NCBI GenBank assembly: GCA_937900135.1 | Contig: CALCDJ010000017.1 | Coordinates: forward strand, 1-52,807 | DNA length: 52,807 nucleotides | Origin: an uncultured Blautia sp. | GTDB lineage: Bacteria; Bacillota; Clostridia; Lachnospirales; Lachnospiraceae | Direction: 5' to 3' | Shown here: one piece after another, positions 1-7,824 of the stretch | How positions within the stretch are numbered: the first letter of the stretch is position 1 | How the letters are laid out: each line of letters starts with the position of its first letter | Translations under genes and position numbers: made by a program | The notes under the pieces: generated by a model | What the model saw: the letters and a program-made list of their open reading frames with translations, nothing else | Databases searched by the model: none | Told to the model about the DNA's origin: nothing

Positions 1-70
1 AGTATCAGATGGCTTTTATAAAATGTCAATATACGAATGATTACCTACTTACTTTATAAAAAGAAAAAAG

Positions 71-113
71 AGGAATCCGGATTTCCATAAATGGAAACGC
101 TGGATTCCTTTTT
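71..113. terminator. Bidirectional rho-independent terminator
   Basis: The arms AGGAATCC (71-78) and GGATTCCT (102-109) pair. An inner TTTCCAT/ATGGAAA stem closes on a two-base loop. A T-run follows on the plus strand (109-113). A T-rich run also follows on the minus strand, so the hairpin can end the tetR transcript as well as one entering from the left. Confidence 0.8.
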
Positions 114-146
114 GTGTTTTGGGAAATTTTACGATAAATATTTCTT

Positions 147-761
147 TTACAGTGCGCTCAAGAAATTCAAAGAACCCACTGGATTATCTGTTCCTTTTTC
201 CAGAAGGGCGATCAGAGCGCGGATGGTTTCTCCAATTTCCTGATGGGTGGAGGGAACCAAAGTGTTATCCAGTTTAATGGAAAGCACGATTAGTACAATC
301 TCAGCCAGAGCAGCAGGGTAGGCGAAAGAAATATCACCGGCATCAATGCCCTGCTGAATGATTTGAGTGAGGGTTGGTTTCAGTTCACTGATGAGGTGCT
401 TTAAATATTGATGGTGAAGAAAGGTATCTGCCTGGGCGTTCTCTGGTTTGTCTGGATAATCCTGTTTCTGAAAGGCTTTTCTGGAGTTGCGGCAGGCTTG
501 AAAAATCATGGCCATTCGGATGAATGGAGAGATTTCGGTTTGAGAGGCAAGCTGCTTGGCTGTTTCCAGGGGTTTTTCGTAGCTGCGCTCTACCAAAGCT
601 TCCAGAATAGAATCCTTGGATGGAAAATAATAATAAATACTTCCCTTGCCGATACCGGCAGTCTGTGCAATCTCGCTTACAGAAATGTTCTGGATACTTT
701 TTTGATCCAGTAAGCTCTGGAGGGCATCCAGAATCCGATTGTATTTTTCTGAAGATGGCAT
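147..761 (-). CDS. TetR/AcrR family transcriptional repressor
   Basis: This 204-residue protein has the TetR plan. An N-terminal helix-turn-helix lies near residues 24-47 (ISVSEIAQTAG, then GKGSIYYYFPSKDSILEAL), followed by a helical ligand-binding half. It faces the SCP2-like/hydrolase genes across a 211-bp gap that holds two copies of a palindrome suited to a TetR dimer. The likely job is therefore repression of the divergent lipid-related genes, perhaps with an acyl-CoA or fatty-acid effector. The effector is inferred only from the neighbours, an SCP2-like protein and a relic of an acyl-CoA synthetase. Length is normal for the family. Confidence 0.9.
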   Translation of the reverse strand: MPSSEKYNRILDALQSLLDQKSIQNISVSEIAQTAGIGKGSIYYYFPSKDSILEALVERSYEKPLETAKQLASQTEISPFIRMAMIFQACRNSRKAFQKQDYPDKPENAQADTFLHHQYLKHLISELKPTLTQIIQQGIDAGDISFAYPAALAEIVLIVLSIKLDNTLVPSTHQEIGETIRALIALLEKGTDNPVGSLNFLSAL

Positions 762-805
762 GGCAATTCACATCCTTTTTTCTCTGATGATAGATAGTAT
801 GACTT

Positions 806-835
806 AGTATACCACACAAAGACAAAAACTTCCAA
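806..835 (-). promoter_or_regulatory. Candidate promoter of the TetR gene
   Basis: Read on the minus strand, a TTGGAA -35 (830-835) and a TATACT -10 (806-811) are 18 bp apart and lie upstream of the TetR start at 761. The two operator palindromes at 895-951 lie about 60 bp further away, so direct autorepression by occlusion is not obvious. Confidence 0.5.
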
Positions 836-893
836 TTGGAAAAAATGGACAGAAAAAAGGAATACCCATCTTAAAAATTATGGAAAAGTATTA

Positions 894-951
894 TTGACCG
901 ACGGTCGAAAAGGTGTTAAATTAAAAATAAATCAAATCGACCGACGGTCGA
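894..951 (+). promoter_or_regulatory. Promoter with two TetR-type operators
   Basis: A -35 TTGACC (894-899) pairs with a -10 near TTAAAT (916-921). The palindrome GACCGACGGTC occurs twice. Copy 1 (896-906) overlaps the -35. Copy 2 (937-951, a perfect TCGACCGACGGTCGA) lies just after the expected start of transcription. The centres at 901 and 944 are 43 bp apart, about four helical turns. The layout suits repression of 973-2256 by the divergent TetR protein. Confidence 0.75.
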
Positions 952-972
952 AAAAGAAGGAGAGAATAAGAA

Positions 973-1311
973 ATGACGTATGCGGAGTTTTTTTCAGAGA
1001 TAAAAACAAAATTTATGGATACAGATGTAAGGGATATTCAGGAGCATCTGGCTTACCAGTTTAATATTGTGGGAGAGGCAGAAGGAATCTTCTATGTAGA
1101 AGTAAAAGATGGAAAACTTTACGTAGAACCTTATGAATACTATGACAGAGATGTGATCTTTGTAGCTAAGGCAGAAACCTTTATGAAGATTGCAGAAAAC
1201 AAGTTGGACCCGGTGATGGCGTTCACTTTACAGAAAATGAAAGTAGAAGGAAACTTCGACAAGGCATTGAAGCTGAAGGATATTCTTGAAAGCAAAAAAC
1301 GGAGCAAATAA
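973..1311 (+). CDS. SCP2 sterol-binding-fold protein
   Basis: The protein has 112 residues and the pattern of small bacterial SCP2-type lipid-carrier domains. A middle part rich in beta strands (GIFYVEVKDGKLYVEPYEY) is followed by a segment resembling the hydrophobic-pocket motif (DPVMAFTLQKMKVEGNFDKALKL). A likely role is to bind or present a hydrophobic acyl ligand in the cytoplasm. It is the first gene behind the TetR-controlled promoter and lies 3 nt before the hydrolase gene, with AAGAAGGAG just upstream of its start. The ligand cannot be told from the sequence. Confidence 0.75.
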   Translation: MTYAEFFSEIKTKFMDTDVRDIQEHLAYQFNIVGEAEGIFYVEVKDGKLYVEPYEYYDRDVIFVAKAETFMKIAENKLDPVMAFTLQKMKVEGNFDKALKLKDILESKKRSK

Positions 1312-1314
1312 ATT

Positions 1315-2256
1315 ATGAAGAGATGGATTGGAGGCGCAGTGGCGCTGCTGAGCTTGTTGGCAGTCTCAGAAACAGGAGGCGCAGCGTACTTTTACCAGAG
1401 AACCATGAAGCGAGGCAAGGCAAAAACAGAGCGTACCATAAAAATGGCAGGTACAGACTGGAGCCAGCACATGGATTTTATTCAGGAACGAAAAAAATAT
1501 ATGCTGGCGCAGTATCACGAAGATGTGTATCAGACAAGCAAAGATGGATTGAAACTTCACGCTACATATTTTCCAGGACCGGATACTCAGAAAATAGTGA
1601 TCTGTTTTCATGGCTATACCAGTGACGGGATGCATGATTTCATCGGACTCTCGGATTATTATATGAGAAATGGATATGGGATGCTTCTGGTAGACGAACG
1701 CGCTCATGGAAAAAGTGAGGGAACCTATATTGGTTTTGGTTGTTTGGATCGTCATGATGCACTGGGATGGATTCAGTGGGTAATTCAGGAATGCGGACCA
1801 CAGGTTCAGATTCTTCTTCATGGAATTTCCATGGGTGGCTCCACGGTATTGATGACCAGCAATATGGAACTGCCGTTACAGGTGAAAGGAATTATTTCCG
1901 AGTGTGGATTTACTTCACCAAAAGAAGTGTTTACCCATGTGCTTCATACTATGTATCACCTGCCTGTATTTCCAATGATACAGATATCAGATTATGTGAA
2001 TCGAAAAAAAGCGGGATTTGGTCTGGATGAATGCAATGCTGCCAGGGAAGTACGCAATGCAAAAGTACCGATTCTTCTGATTCACGGGGACGGAGATACC
2101 TTTGTGCCATGTGAGATGTGTGAAAAAATCTATGAAAACTGTACATCGCCAAAAATCAGGCTGATTATAAAAGATGCTGCGCATGCCCAAAGAAACAGAG
2201 GAAACTCTTACAGAAGATGGCTGGCTGAAAACAGGAGATCTGGGTTATGTGGATGA
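1315..2256 (+). CDS. Alpha/beta hydrolase with a replaced C-terminus
   Basis: An N-terminal hydrophobic segment (residues 5-27) is followed by an alpha/beta-hydrolase domain of the COG1073 type. Visible parts are the oxyanion region (FHGYTSDG), a nucleophile elbow GISMGG, the acid loop HGDGDTFVP and the histidine in DAAHA (His290). The catalytic triad is therefore present. After Ala291 the reading frame crosses a deletion scar and reads 22 residues from the wrong frame of an acyl-CoA synthetase gene before stopping. The total of 313 residues is close to the family norm, but the last native helix is lost. The product may be unstable or only partly active. Family assignment is firm; substrate is unknown. 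Confidence 0.8.
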   Translation: MKRWIGGAVALLSLLAVSETGGAAYFYQRTMKRGKAKTERTIKMAGTDWSQHMDFIQERKKYMLAQYHEDVYQTSKDGLKLHATYFPGPDTQKIVICFHGYTSDGMHDFIGLSDYYMRNGYGMLLVDERAHGKSEGTYIGFGCLDRHDALGWIQWVIQECGPQVQILLHGISMGGSTVLMTSNMELPLQVKGIISECGFTSPKEVFTHVLHTMYHLPVFPMIQISDYVNRKKAGFGLDECNAAREVRNAKVPILLIHGDGDTFVPCEMCEKIYENCTSPKIRLIIKDAAHAQRNRGNSYRRWLAENRRSGLCG

Positions 2257-2590
2257 CGAAGGGTTTGTTTATCTTACCGGAAGAAAGAAAAATCTGATCA
2301 TCACCAAAAACGGGGAGAATGTATCTCCGGAAGAGATCGAAAATAAGATCGGGGAGCATCGTCTGGTACAGGAAATCCTGGTACGTGAAAAAGAAGGTGT
2401 TATCGAAGCCGAGATTTTCCCGGATTATGAATATGCCAAGAAAAAAGAGATTACGGAGATTCCGGCAGTTCTTCAGGAAGTCATTGACGCTTACAACCAG
2501 GGAGCGCCTGCTTATAAGAGGATTTACAGTCTGAAGATCCGCGAAACAGAATTTGAGAAAACCCCGTCCAAAAAGATCAAGCGATATTAA
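2183..2590 (+). pseudogene. C-terminal remnant of an acyl-CoA synthetase
   Basis: From about 2183 the plus strand encodes only the end of an AMP-forming acyl-CoA synthetase. The parts seen are the hinge region (GWLKTGDLGYVDDEGFVYL, then GRKKNLIITKNGENVSPEEIE) and the mobile C-terminal domain with its catalytic-lysine motif (EKTPSKKIKR). The adenylate-forming N-terminal domain, roughly three quarters of a normal gene, is missing. The remnant begins inside the hydrolase gene in another frame and has no start site of its own that looks convincing. It is almost certainly non-functional. Confidence 0.85.
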
Positions 2591-2615
2591 AACAGAATAT
2601 CCACCCACATGAAAC

Positions 2616-2648
2616 AAATGTCCGTGTATCTAATACACGGACATTTTT
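2616..2648 (+). terminator. Perfect 14-bp inverted repeat, probable terminator
   Basis: AAATGTCCGTGTAT (2616-2629) and its exact complement (2633-2646) enclose a 3-nt loop and run into TTTTT. It sits 25 bp after the synthetase remnant and can end that transcript. Its right arm, ATACACGGACATTTT, recurs at 2739-2753 beyond the tdh promoter, so it may also belong to tdh regulation. Confidence 0.65.
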
Positions 2649-2681
2649 GTTAAAAATGTTCGTGATACGCGGAAAAAACAC

Positions 2682-2710
2682 TTGCGTTTTTGAGAAATAC
2701 CAGTTATTAT
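2682..2710 (+). promoter_or_regulatory. Promoter of tdh-kbl
   Basis: A -35 TTGCGT (2682-2687) and a -10 TATTAT (2705-2710) are 17 bp apart. This predicts a transcript starting near 2717 with a leader of about 78 nt before tdh. Confidence 0.65.
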
Positions 2711-2724
2711 AAAGACAGATAAGA

Positions 2725-2755
2725 GGAAAATGTCTTTGATACACGGACATTTTCC
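2725..2755 (+). promoter_or_regulatory. Leader hairpin of tdh
   Basis: GGAAAATGTC (2725-2734) pairs perfectly with GACATTTTCC (2746-2755) around an 11-nt loop, inside the predicted tdh leader. The 3' half repeats 15 bases of the 2616-2648 hairpin. It could be a repressor site or an RNA control element; no known riboswitch class is recognised. Confidence 0.5.
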
Positions 2756-2794
2756 GGGAGAAACGGAACGCAGGAGAAAGGAGAATAAAATTTT

Positions 2795-3844
2795 ATGGGA
2801 AAAACAATGTGGGCATTGGTAAAAGAGAAGCCAGAGGCAGGATTATGGATGAAACGTGTGCCGGTACCGGAGGTAGGGCCTAACGATGTAAAGATCAAAA
2901 TCCATAAAACCTCTATCTGTGGAACAGACGTACATATTTATCAGTGGAATGACTGGGCACAGCATACGATTCCGGTGGGATTGACTGCCGGACATGAGTA
3001 TGTAGGCGAAGTAGTAGAAGTGGGAGCAGGTGTAGAAGGATTTAAAAAAGGCGACCTGGTTTCCGGTGAAGGCCATGTGGTATGCGGAAAATGCAGAAAC
3101 TGTCTGGAGGGTCATAAAGAAAACTGTAGAGATGCCAAGGGCGTAGGGGTAAACAGAAACGGCGCTTTTGCAGAATATCTTGTGATCCCGGCTTCCAATG
3201 TATGGCCGTGTAACCCTAATATTCCAGAGGAAATGTATGCGATCTTTGATCCTCTTGGAAATGCAACACATACAGCCCTGTCTTATGATATGCTGGGAGA
3301 GGATGTTCTGATCACAGGAGCTGGTCCCATCGGGATCATGGCAGCAGCAATCGCGAATTTTGCAGGAGCACGTCATACCGTGATCACAGATATGAACACC
3401 TATCGCCTGGATCTTGCGAAAAAACTGGGCGCAACAAGAACGGTTGATTTAAGAAAAGAGAATCTGAAAGATGTCATGAAAGAAATTGGTATGACAGAAG
3501 GATTCGATATTGGTCTTGAAATGTCTGGAAACCAGGCAGGTCTTTCTGATATGATCCATAATATGAAACATGGCGGAAAAATCGCCCTTCTTGGATTACA
3601 GAGAACCGATGCAGTGGTGGATTTGGAAACAGTTATTTTTAATGGTTTGAATCTTCGTGGTATTTACGGAAGAAAGGTATGGGATACCTGGTATAAGATG
3701 TCCACGATGATCCAGGCAGGACTGGATGTTTCCGGAATCATTACCCACAGATTTGATGTGAGAGATTATGAAAAAGGATTCGAGGCAATGATTTCCGGAC
3801 AGTCCGGAAAAGTGATCCTTGACTGGACAAAGATCAATGAATAA
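2795..3844 (+). CDS. tdh: L-threonine 3-dehydrogenase (zinc, NAD-dependent)
   Basis: The enzyme oxidises L-threonine to 2-amino-3-ketobutyrate. The 349 residues match the medium-chain dehydrogenase plan. Catalytic zinc ligands appear in SICGTD and GHEYVGEVV. The structural-zinc cysteine cluster is CGKCRNCLEGHKENC, and the NAD-binding glycine motif is ITGAGPIGIMA. The next gene, 49 bp on, is kbl, the partner that cleaves the unstable product, which confirms threonine dehydrogenase among zinc alcohol-dehydrogenase relatives. The start follows an AGGAGAAAGGAG-type ribosome site. Sorbitol or butanediol dehydrogenase is a less likely alternative because of the kbl link. Confidence 0.93.
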   Translation: MGKTMWALVKEKPEAGLWMKRVPVPEVGPNDVKIKIHKTSICGTDVHIYQWNDWAQHTIPVGLTAGHEYVGEVVEVGAGVEGFKKGDLVSGEGHVVCGKCRNCLEGHKENCRDAKGVGVNRNGAFAEYLVIPASNVWPCNPNIPEEMYAIFDPLGNATHTALSYDMLGEDVLITGAGPIGIMAAAIANFAGARHTVITDMNTYRLDLAKKLGATRTVDLRKENLKDVMKEIGMTEGFDIGLEMSGNQAGLSDMIHNMKHGGKIALLGLQRTDAVVDLETVIFNGLNLRGIYGRKVWDTWYKMSTMIQAGLDVSGIITHRFDVRDYEKGFEAMISGQSGKVILDWTKINE

Positions 3845-3893
3845 CACTGGCGGAATCCTATGAGAATGTAAAAAAGAAAAGGAGAGAAGGAAC

Positions 3894-5087
3894 ATGCGTA
3901 AAGATGATATTTTAAGCATTTATGCAAAAGAAGTAGAGGGAATCAAAGAAGCAGGACTGTTCAAAGGAGAAGCTCCTTTTGTATCTCAGCAAGGTGCAAG
4001 AGTGGTTCTTGAAGATGGAAGAGAAGTCTTAAATATGTGTGCAAACAACTATCTGGGACTGGGTAACAATCAGAGATTAATCGATGCAGCAAAAAGAACC
4101 TACGACGAAAAAGGATATGGGCTGGCATCTGTTCGTTTTATCTGCGGAACACAGGATATTCATAAAACACTGGAAAAGAAACTGTCTCAGTTCTTAAAGA
4201 CAGATGATACCATTTTGTATTCTTCCTGTTTCGATGCAAACGGCGGTTTGTTTGAAACAATCCTGACCGATCAGGATGCGGTAATCAGTGATGAGCTGAA
4301 CCATGCATCTATTATCGATGGAGTTCGTTTATGCAAAGCAAAAAGATTCCGTTACAAAAACAATGACATGGCAGATCTGGAAGAAAAACTGAAAGAGGCA
4401 GATGCAGCAGGAGCACGAGTGAAGCTGATTGCGACAGACGGTGTATTCTCCATGGACGGAATTATCTGTAATTTACAGGGTGTTTGTGATTTGGCAGATA
4501 AATACCATGCCCTGGTCATGGTGGACGACAGCCATGCAGTAGGCGTACTTGGAAAAACCGGACGTGGAACTCCGGAACATTGTGGTGTAGAAGACCGTGT
4601 GGATATTATTACAGGAACTCTGGGAAAAGCTCTGGGCGGCGCTTCCGGCGGATACACTTCCGGAAGAAAAGAAATCATTGATCTTCTTCGTCAGAGAAGC
4701 AGACCATATCTGTTTTCCAACACCCTTGCTCCGGCGATTGCAGGTGCAAGCATTGAGCTTCTGGACATGCTGGAGGAAAGTACAGCTCTTCGTGACCACT
4801 TAGAGGAAGTGACTGCTTACTATAGAGAACAGTTAAAAGAAAACGACTTTGATGTGATTCCGGGAACCCATCCTTGTGTACCGGTAATGCTTTACGATGA
4901 AAAACTGGCTGCAGAATTTGCCCGCCGCATGATGGAAAAGAACGTATATGTGGTAGCTTTTTCCTATCCGGTGGTACCGAAAGGAAAAGCAAGAATCCGT
5001 ACCCAGGTAAGTGCAGCGCATACAAAAGAAGATATTGACTTTATTGTAAAATGCTTCAAGGAAGTAAGAGAAGAGCTGCAGAAGTAA
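3894..5087 (+). CDS. kbl: Glycine C-acetyltransferase (2-amino-3-ketobutyrate CoA ligase)
   Basis: This PLP enzyme of the alpha-oxoamine synthase family splits 2-amino-3-ketobutyrate with CoA into glycine and acetyl-CoA. It has 397 residues. Recognisable parts are NMCANNYLGLGNN near the N-terminus, SVRFICGTQDIHKTLE, the cofactor aspartate in MVDDSHAVGVLG, and the PLP-binding lysine in TGTLGKALGGASGGY. Length and motifs agree with E. coli Kbl. It is cotranscribed with tdh, so the pair turns threonine into glycine plus acetyl-CoA. Confidence 0.95.
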   Translation: MRKDDILSIYAKEVEGIKEAGLFKGEAPFVSQQGARVVLEDGREVLNMCANNYLGLGNNQRLIDAAKRTYDEKGYGLASVRFICGTQDIHKTLEKKLSQFLKTDDTILYSSCFDANGGLFETILTDQDAVISDELNHASIIDGVRLCKAKRFRYKNNDMADLEEKLKEADAAGARVKLIATDGVFSMDGIICNLQGVCDLADKYHALVMVDDSHAVGVLGKTGRGTPEHCGVEDRVDIITGTLGKALGGASGGYTSGRKEIIDLLRQRSRPYLFSNTLAPAIAGASIELLDMLEESTALRDHLEEVTAYYREQLKENDFDVIPGTHPCVPVMLYDEKLAAEFARRMMEKNVYVVAFSYPVVPKGKARIRTQVSAAHTKEDIDFIVKCFKEVREELQK

Positions 5088-5091
5088 AAGG

Positions 5092-5120
5092 AAAGAGGGC
5101 TGGTTTTCAGCCCTCTTTTA
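5092..5120. terminator. Bidirectional terminator between kbl and lacI-type gene
   Basis: AAAGAGGGCTG (5092-5102) pairs with CAGCCCTCTTT (5108-5118) around a GTTTT loop. The right arm overlaps the last codons of the convergent LacI-type gene. Confidence 0.85.
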
Positions 5121-6105
5121 TCGTATTGCCTTCATAAAATACAGAAGGAATAAAAAGATGTTCAGCAGCCTTGCCAGGGTTGGCAATGCGATCCAACAGT
5201 ATTTGTGCGCTCTGCCTTCCAAGTTCGTCGTAGGATTCATTCATGGAAGAGAGATGGGGGACAAGAGCCTCAAAAAGCTGTTCATAATCAAAGCAAAACA
5301 GAGAAAGCTGCTCGGGGATATGGAGCCGGCTGTTGATCACTGCAGAAAGAAGTCCCAGGGAGGAAAGATGATCCAGACAGATGATTCCGCTGGGAGGGGT
5401 TGATGCAGACATCAGACGATTCAGTACCAGACCAGACTCTGACAGGGTGGAAATTTCATGAAAAGATAGCTGAAAGTCCGAAAAACTCTGATTTGTCTCA
5501 AACGCTTCACGGATGCCCTTGTAGCGCATTCCGGTCAGGTAGTTTTCCAGAGTTTTTCCCACAAGAGCGATCCGGCGGTGTCCCTGACGAAGAAACAGAT
5601 TGGCAACATATTTTCCATCCTGCTGGTGATCAGCAGAAACAGTGTCCCCCAAAAAAGAAGCAGGAGAATGATCCAGACAAAGACAGGGAATCCGTTTTTG
5701 TTGGATTTTTTGCAAAGCGGAGACGCTAAGAGAATCTCCAACAGCCAAGATACCGGTGATGTGGTTACTGAACAGATATTCCAAAAGCGAGTGTTCAGAA
5801 CTGCTTCCCGGTGTATTGGTACATACAAAAGAAAGATAATTCAGGGACTTTAACTGGTTCTCAATGGGATTAACAAGCTTTCCATAAAGGGAATGCTCCA
5901 GAGGCGGAAGAACCAGAGCGATTGTCCGGGTATTTTTAGAACGTAAATTTTGAGCCATTCGATTGGGTGTGAAATCCAGTATTCGAATGGCTTCTTCAAT
6001 TTTTGTTTTGTTTTCAGGTAAAACAGGTTTATTGTTTAAATATTTTGAAATAGTTGAGACGGAGAGCCCCGTGGCCTTTGCAATATCGGTAATGGTAGCT
6101 TTCAT
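5107..6105 (-). CDS. LacI family transcriptional regulator (module A, first)
   Basis: The 332 residues begin with a LacI-type helix-turn-helix and hinge (ITDIAKATGLSVSTISKYLN, residues 5-24). A periplasmic-binding-protein-like effector domain follows. The gene diverges from the solute-binding gene at 6374. The 268-bp gap holds an AAAACGTTTT palindrome with the central CG typical of LacI operators, and a promoter at 6295. It probably represses the module-A transporter until a sugar arrives. It is related to the second LacI gene at 9662; both share the recognition segment STISKY, so they could recognise similar sites. Confidence 0.9.
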   Translation of the reverse strand: MKATITDIAKATGLSVSTISKYLNNKPVLPENKTKIEEAIRILDFTPNRMAQNLRSKNTRTIALVLPPLEHSLYGKLVNPIENQLKSLNYLSFVCTNTPGSSSEHSLLEYLFSNHITGILAVGDSLSVSALQKIQQKRIPCLCLDHSPASFLGDTVSADHQQDGKYVANLFLRQGHRRIALVGKTLENYLTGMRYKGIREAFETNQSFSDFQLSFHEISTLSESGLVLNRLMSASTPPSGIICLDHLSSLGLLSAVINSRLHIPEQLSLFCFDYEQLFEALVPHLSSMNESYDELGRQSAQILLDRIANPGKAAEHLFIPSVFYEGNTIKEG

Positions 6106-6183
6106 TGCATTGCACTCCTTTCCGTGTGTAGAGGATATCTGATGAATATGAGTTTTATTATATCATAAAACAGGCAAAAAGAG

Positions 6184-6200
6184 AAACGAAAAACGTTTTG
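6184..6200. promoter_or_regulatory. Candidate LacI-type operator
   Basis: The decamer AAAACGTTTT (6190-6199) is a perfect palindrome centred on CG, flanked by AAACG and TTTG. It sits between the divergent LacI gene and the solute-binding gene, about 100 bp upstream of the 6295 promoter and about 85 bp from the LacI start. A nearby imperfect dyad, CGAAACGATTCG (6300-6311), lies within the 6295 promoter spacer and is a second candidate. Confidence 0.5.
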
Positions 6201-6294
6201 TTTGCACATAGCAATCATATAGTAAAATAGCATAAAAATAAAGAGTAATAATCGTGAATAATAAACAGAATTAACATAAAAACAGGAAAATATG

Positions 6295-6323
6295 TTGACG
6301 AAACGATTCGCGTATGATATATA
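6295..6323 (+). promoter_or_regulatory. Promoter of the module-A transporter
   Basis: A -35 TTGACG (6295-6300) and a -10 TATATA (6318-6323) are 17 bp apart. A TATAAT two bases further on (6320-6325) is an alternative -10. The spacer contains the dyad CGAAACGATTCG, well placed for a LacI-type repressor. Confidence 0.7.
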
Positions 6324-6373
6324 ATAGTATATAAGAAAGAACGGAAACCCCTAGAAGAAAGGAGTAATGAAAA

Positions 6374-7693
6374 ATGAAAAAAAGAACAATAAGTCTGTTG
6401 CTTACAATGGCTATGGTAGGTGCTATGGGAGCAGGTGCAACAACCGTGTATGCGGATACCGATTATGCGCTGACAGATGTGGATCTGAAAGGAACAGAAC
6501 TGAAACTGTACGCAAACTTAAATCAGGCGTCTGAGAAATACTTTAAAGAGAAACTGGAAACTTTTACCAGTGACACAGGGATTGAAGTAGAACTGACGAA
6601 CCTTCCTACAGAGGCAGACTATATTGATAAGCTGAGTACAGACTTTGCTTCTGGAGACATTCCTAATGTATTTATGGAATATGGCGGTTCCAGATGTCTG
6701 GACTATATGGAGGCAGATGCATTGTTAAATCTGCAGCCATATCTGGAAGCAGATGAAGAGTGGTATAAGAATTTCTATGAATCCTGCTGGGAACCGGCTC
6801 ATTTTGAAGATTACGGATATGAAGGTCTGTATTGTGTACCATACTCCAGCTACCAGATTGTATTGTATTATAATAAGGAAATTCTGGAAGAAAACAAGAT
6901 TGAAGTCCCCACTACATGGGATGAGCTTATGGCAGCCTGCGAAACTTTAAAGGCAAATGGAGTACAGCCTTTTGATGTAGGTGAGAAAGACAATTACCGT
7001 TTCGGTCATCTTCATACCGTACTTTCTCTGAAAACATATGGACCTGAAATCGCAGAGAAACTGGGCAGCAGAGAAGTTGCTTATGATGGAGAAGAAATGC
7101 TGGAAACCTATGCTGTAATTAAGGACATGGTAGATAAGGGATATCTTGGTGATAATCTTTTAAGTACAGATGCCAACCAGGAAACTGCATACTTCCAGGA
7201 AGGAAAGGCAGCATTCCACTATAATGGTTCCTGGGCAGCAACAAATATCGAAAACTCTGGCTCTCAGCTTTATGCAGATCAGAAACTTGGCGTGACAAGA
7301 TTCCCGGCAGTGAATGAACAATTTGCAAAAGTAGATATGGGTGGCGGAAATGATTCTTTCTTTGTATCTAAGATGAATGCAAGTGAAGAAGAGATTGCAG
7401 CTTCTGTTGTATTGTTAAAATACATCACAGGAAGAGAATTCTGTACAGGACTCATGGAAGTGAATCCGAACACCATGGCTATGGGAACTGACGCAGAAGT
7501 GGACAATTACCTCTTAAAAGAAGTAATGGCTATTATGGAAGATACTGAAGAAACAAAAGGCGATCTTCAGAACTACGATACACAGGCACATATGATCAAC
7601 ACCGTACGGACAGCATTACAGGGACTGGCAATGGGAAATGAGCCGGAACAGGTAGGAGAAGAGATTATCGCAACTATGGCACAGTACGAATAA
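6374..7693 (+). CDS. Carbohydrate ABC transporter solute-binding protein (module A)
   Basis: The 439 residues belong to the extracellular sugar-binding family 1. A signal peptide ends near residue 27 (TTVYAD), followed by a two-lobe binding protein (ELKLYANLNQASEKY; PNVFMEYGGSR; WAATNIENSGS). The signal peptide has no lipobox cysteine, unlike most Gram-positive binding proteins, and looks like a signal-peptidase-I substrate. The gene leads an operon with two permeases, but a strong hairpin at 7727 should make it more abundant than they are. The nearby fucosidase suggests a fucosylated oligosaccharide as ligand; this is inference. Confidence 0.88.
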   Translation: MKKRTISLLLTMAMVGAMGAGATTVYADTDYALTDVDLKGTELKLYANLNQASEKYFKEKLETFTSDTGIEVELTNLPTEADYIDKLSTDFASGDIPNVFMEYGGSRCLDYMEADALLNLQPYLEADEEWYKNFYESCWEPAHFEDYGYEGLYCVPYSSYQIVLYYNKEILEENKIEVPTTWDELMAACETLKANGVQPFDVGEKDNYRFGHLHTVLSLKTYGPEIAEKLGSREVAYDGEEMLETYAVIKDMVDKGYLGDNLLSTDANQETAYFQEGKAAFHYNGSWAATNIENSGSQLYADQKLGVTRFPAVNEQFAKVDMGGGNDSFFVSKMNASEEEIAASVVLLKYITGREFCTGLMEVNPNTMAMGTDAEVDNYLLKEVMAIMEDTEETKGDLQNYDTQAHMINTVRTALQGLAMGNEPEQVGEEIIATMAQYE

Positions 7694-7726
7694 AACAGTT
7701 CATATCATAACTGTGCAGAGGAATGT

Positions 7727-7787
7727 GGAGGTTGTGCATGTACTATGCTGTTGATAGAAGGAGCATGGCATGCACAGCCTCCTTTTT
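7727..7787 (+). terminator. Partial terminator between binding protein and permeases
   Basis: A long stem begins with GGAGG (7727-7731) and GTGCATG and closes with GCATGCACA and CCTCC (7778-7782), then TTTTT. It lies inside the operon, so it probably lowers permease expression relative to the binding protein. Confidence 0.8.
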
Positions 7788-7824
7788 GTGTAACAGATAA
7801 TTTGCCTGTTGATTAGGAGGAAAA

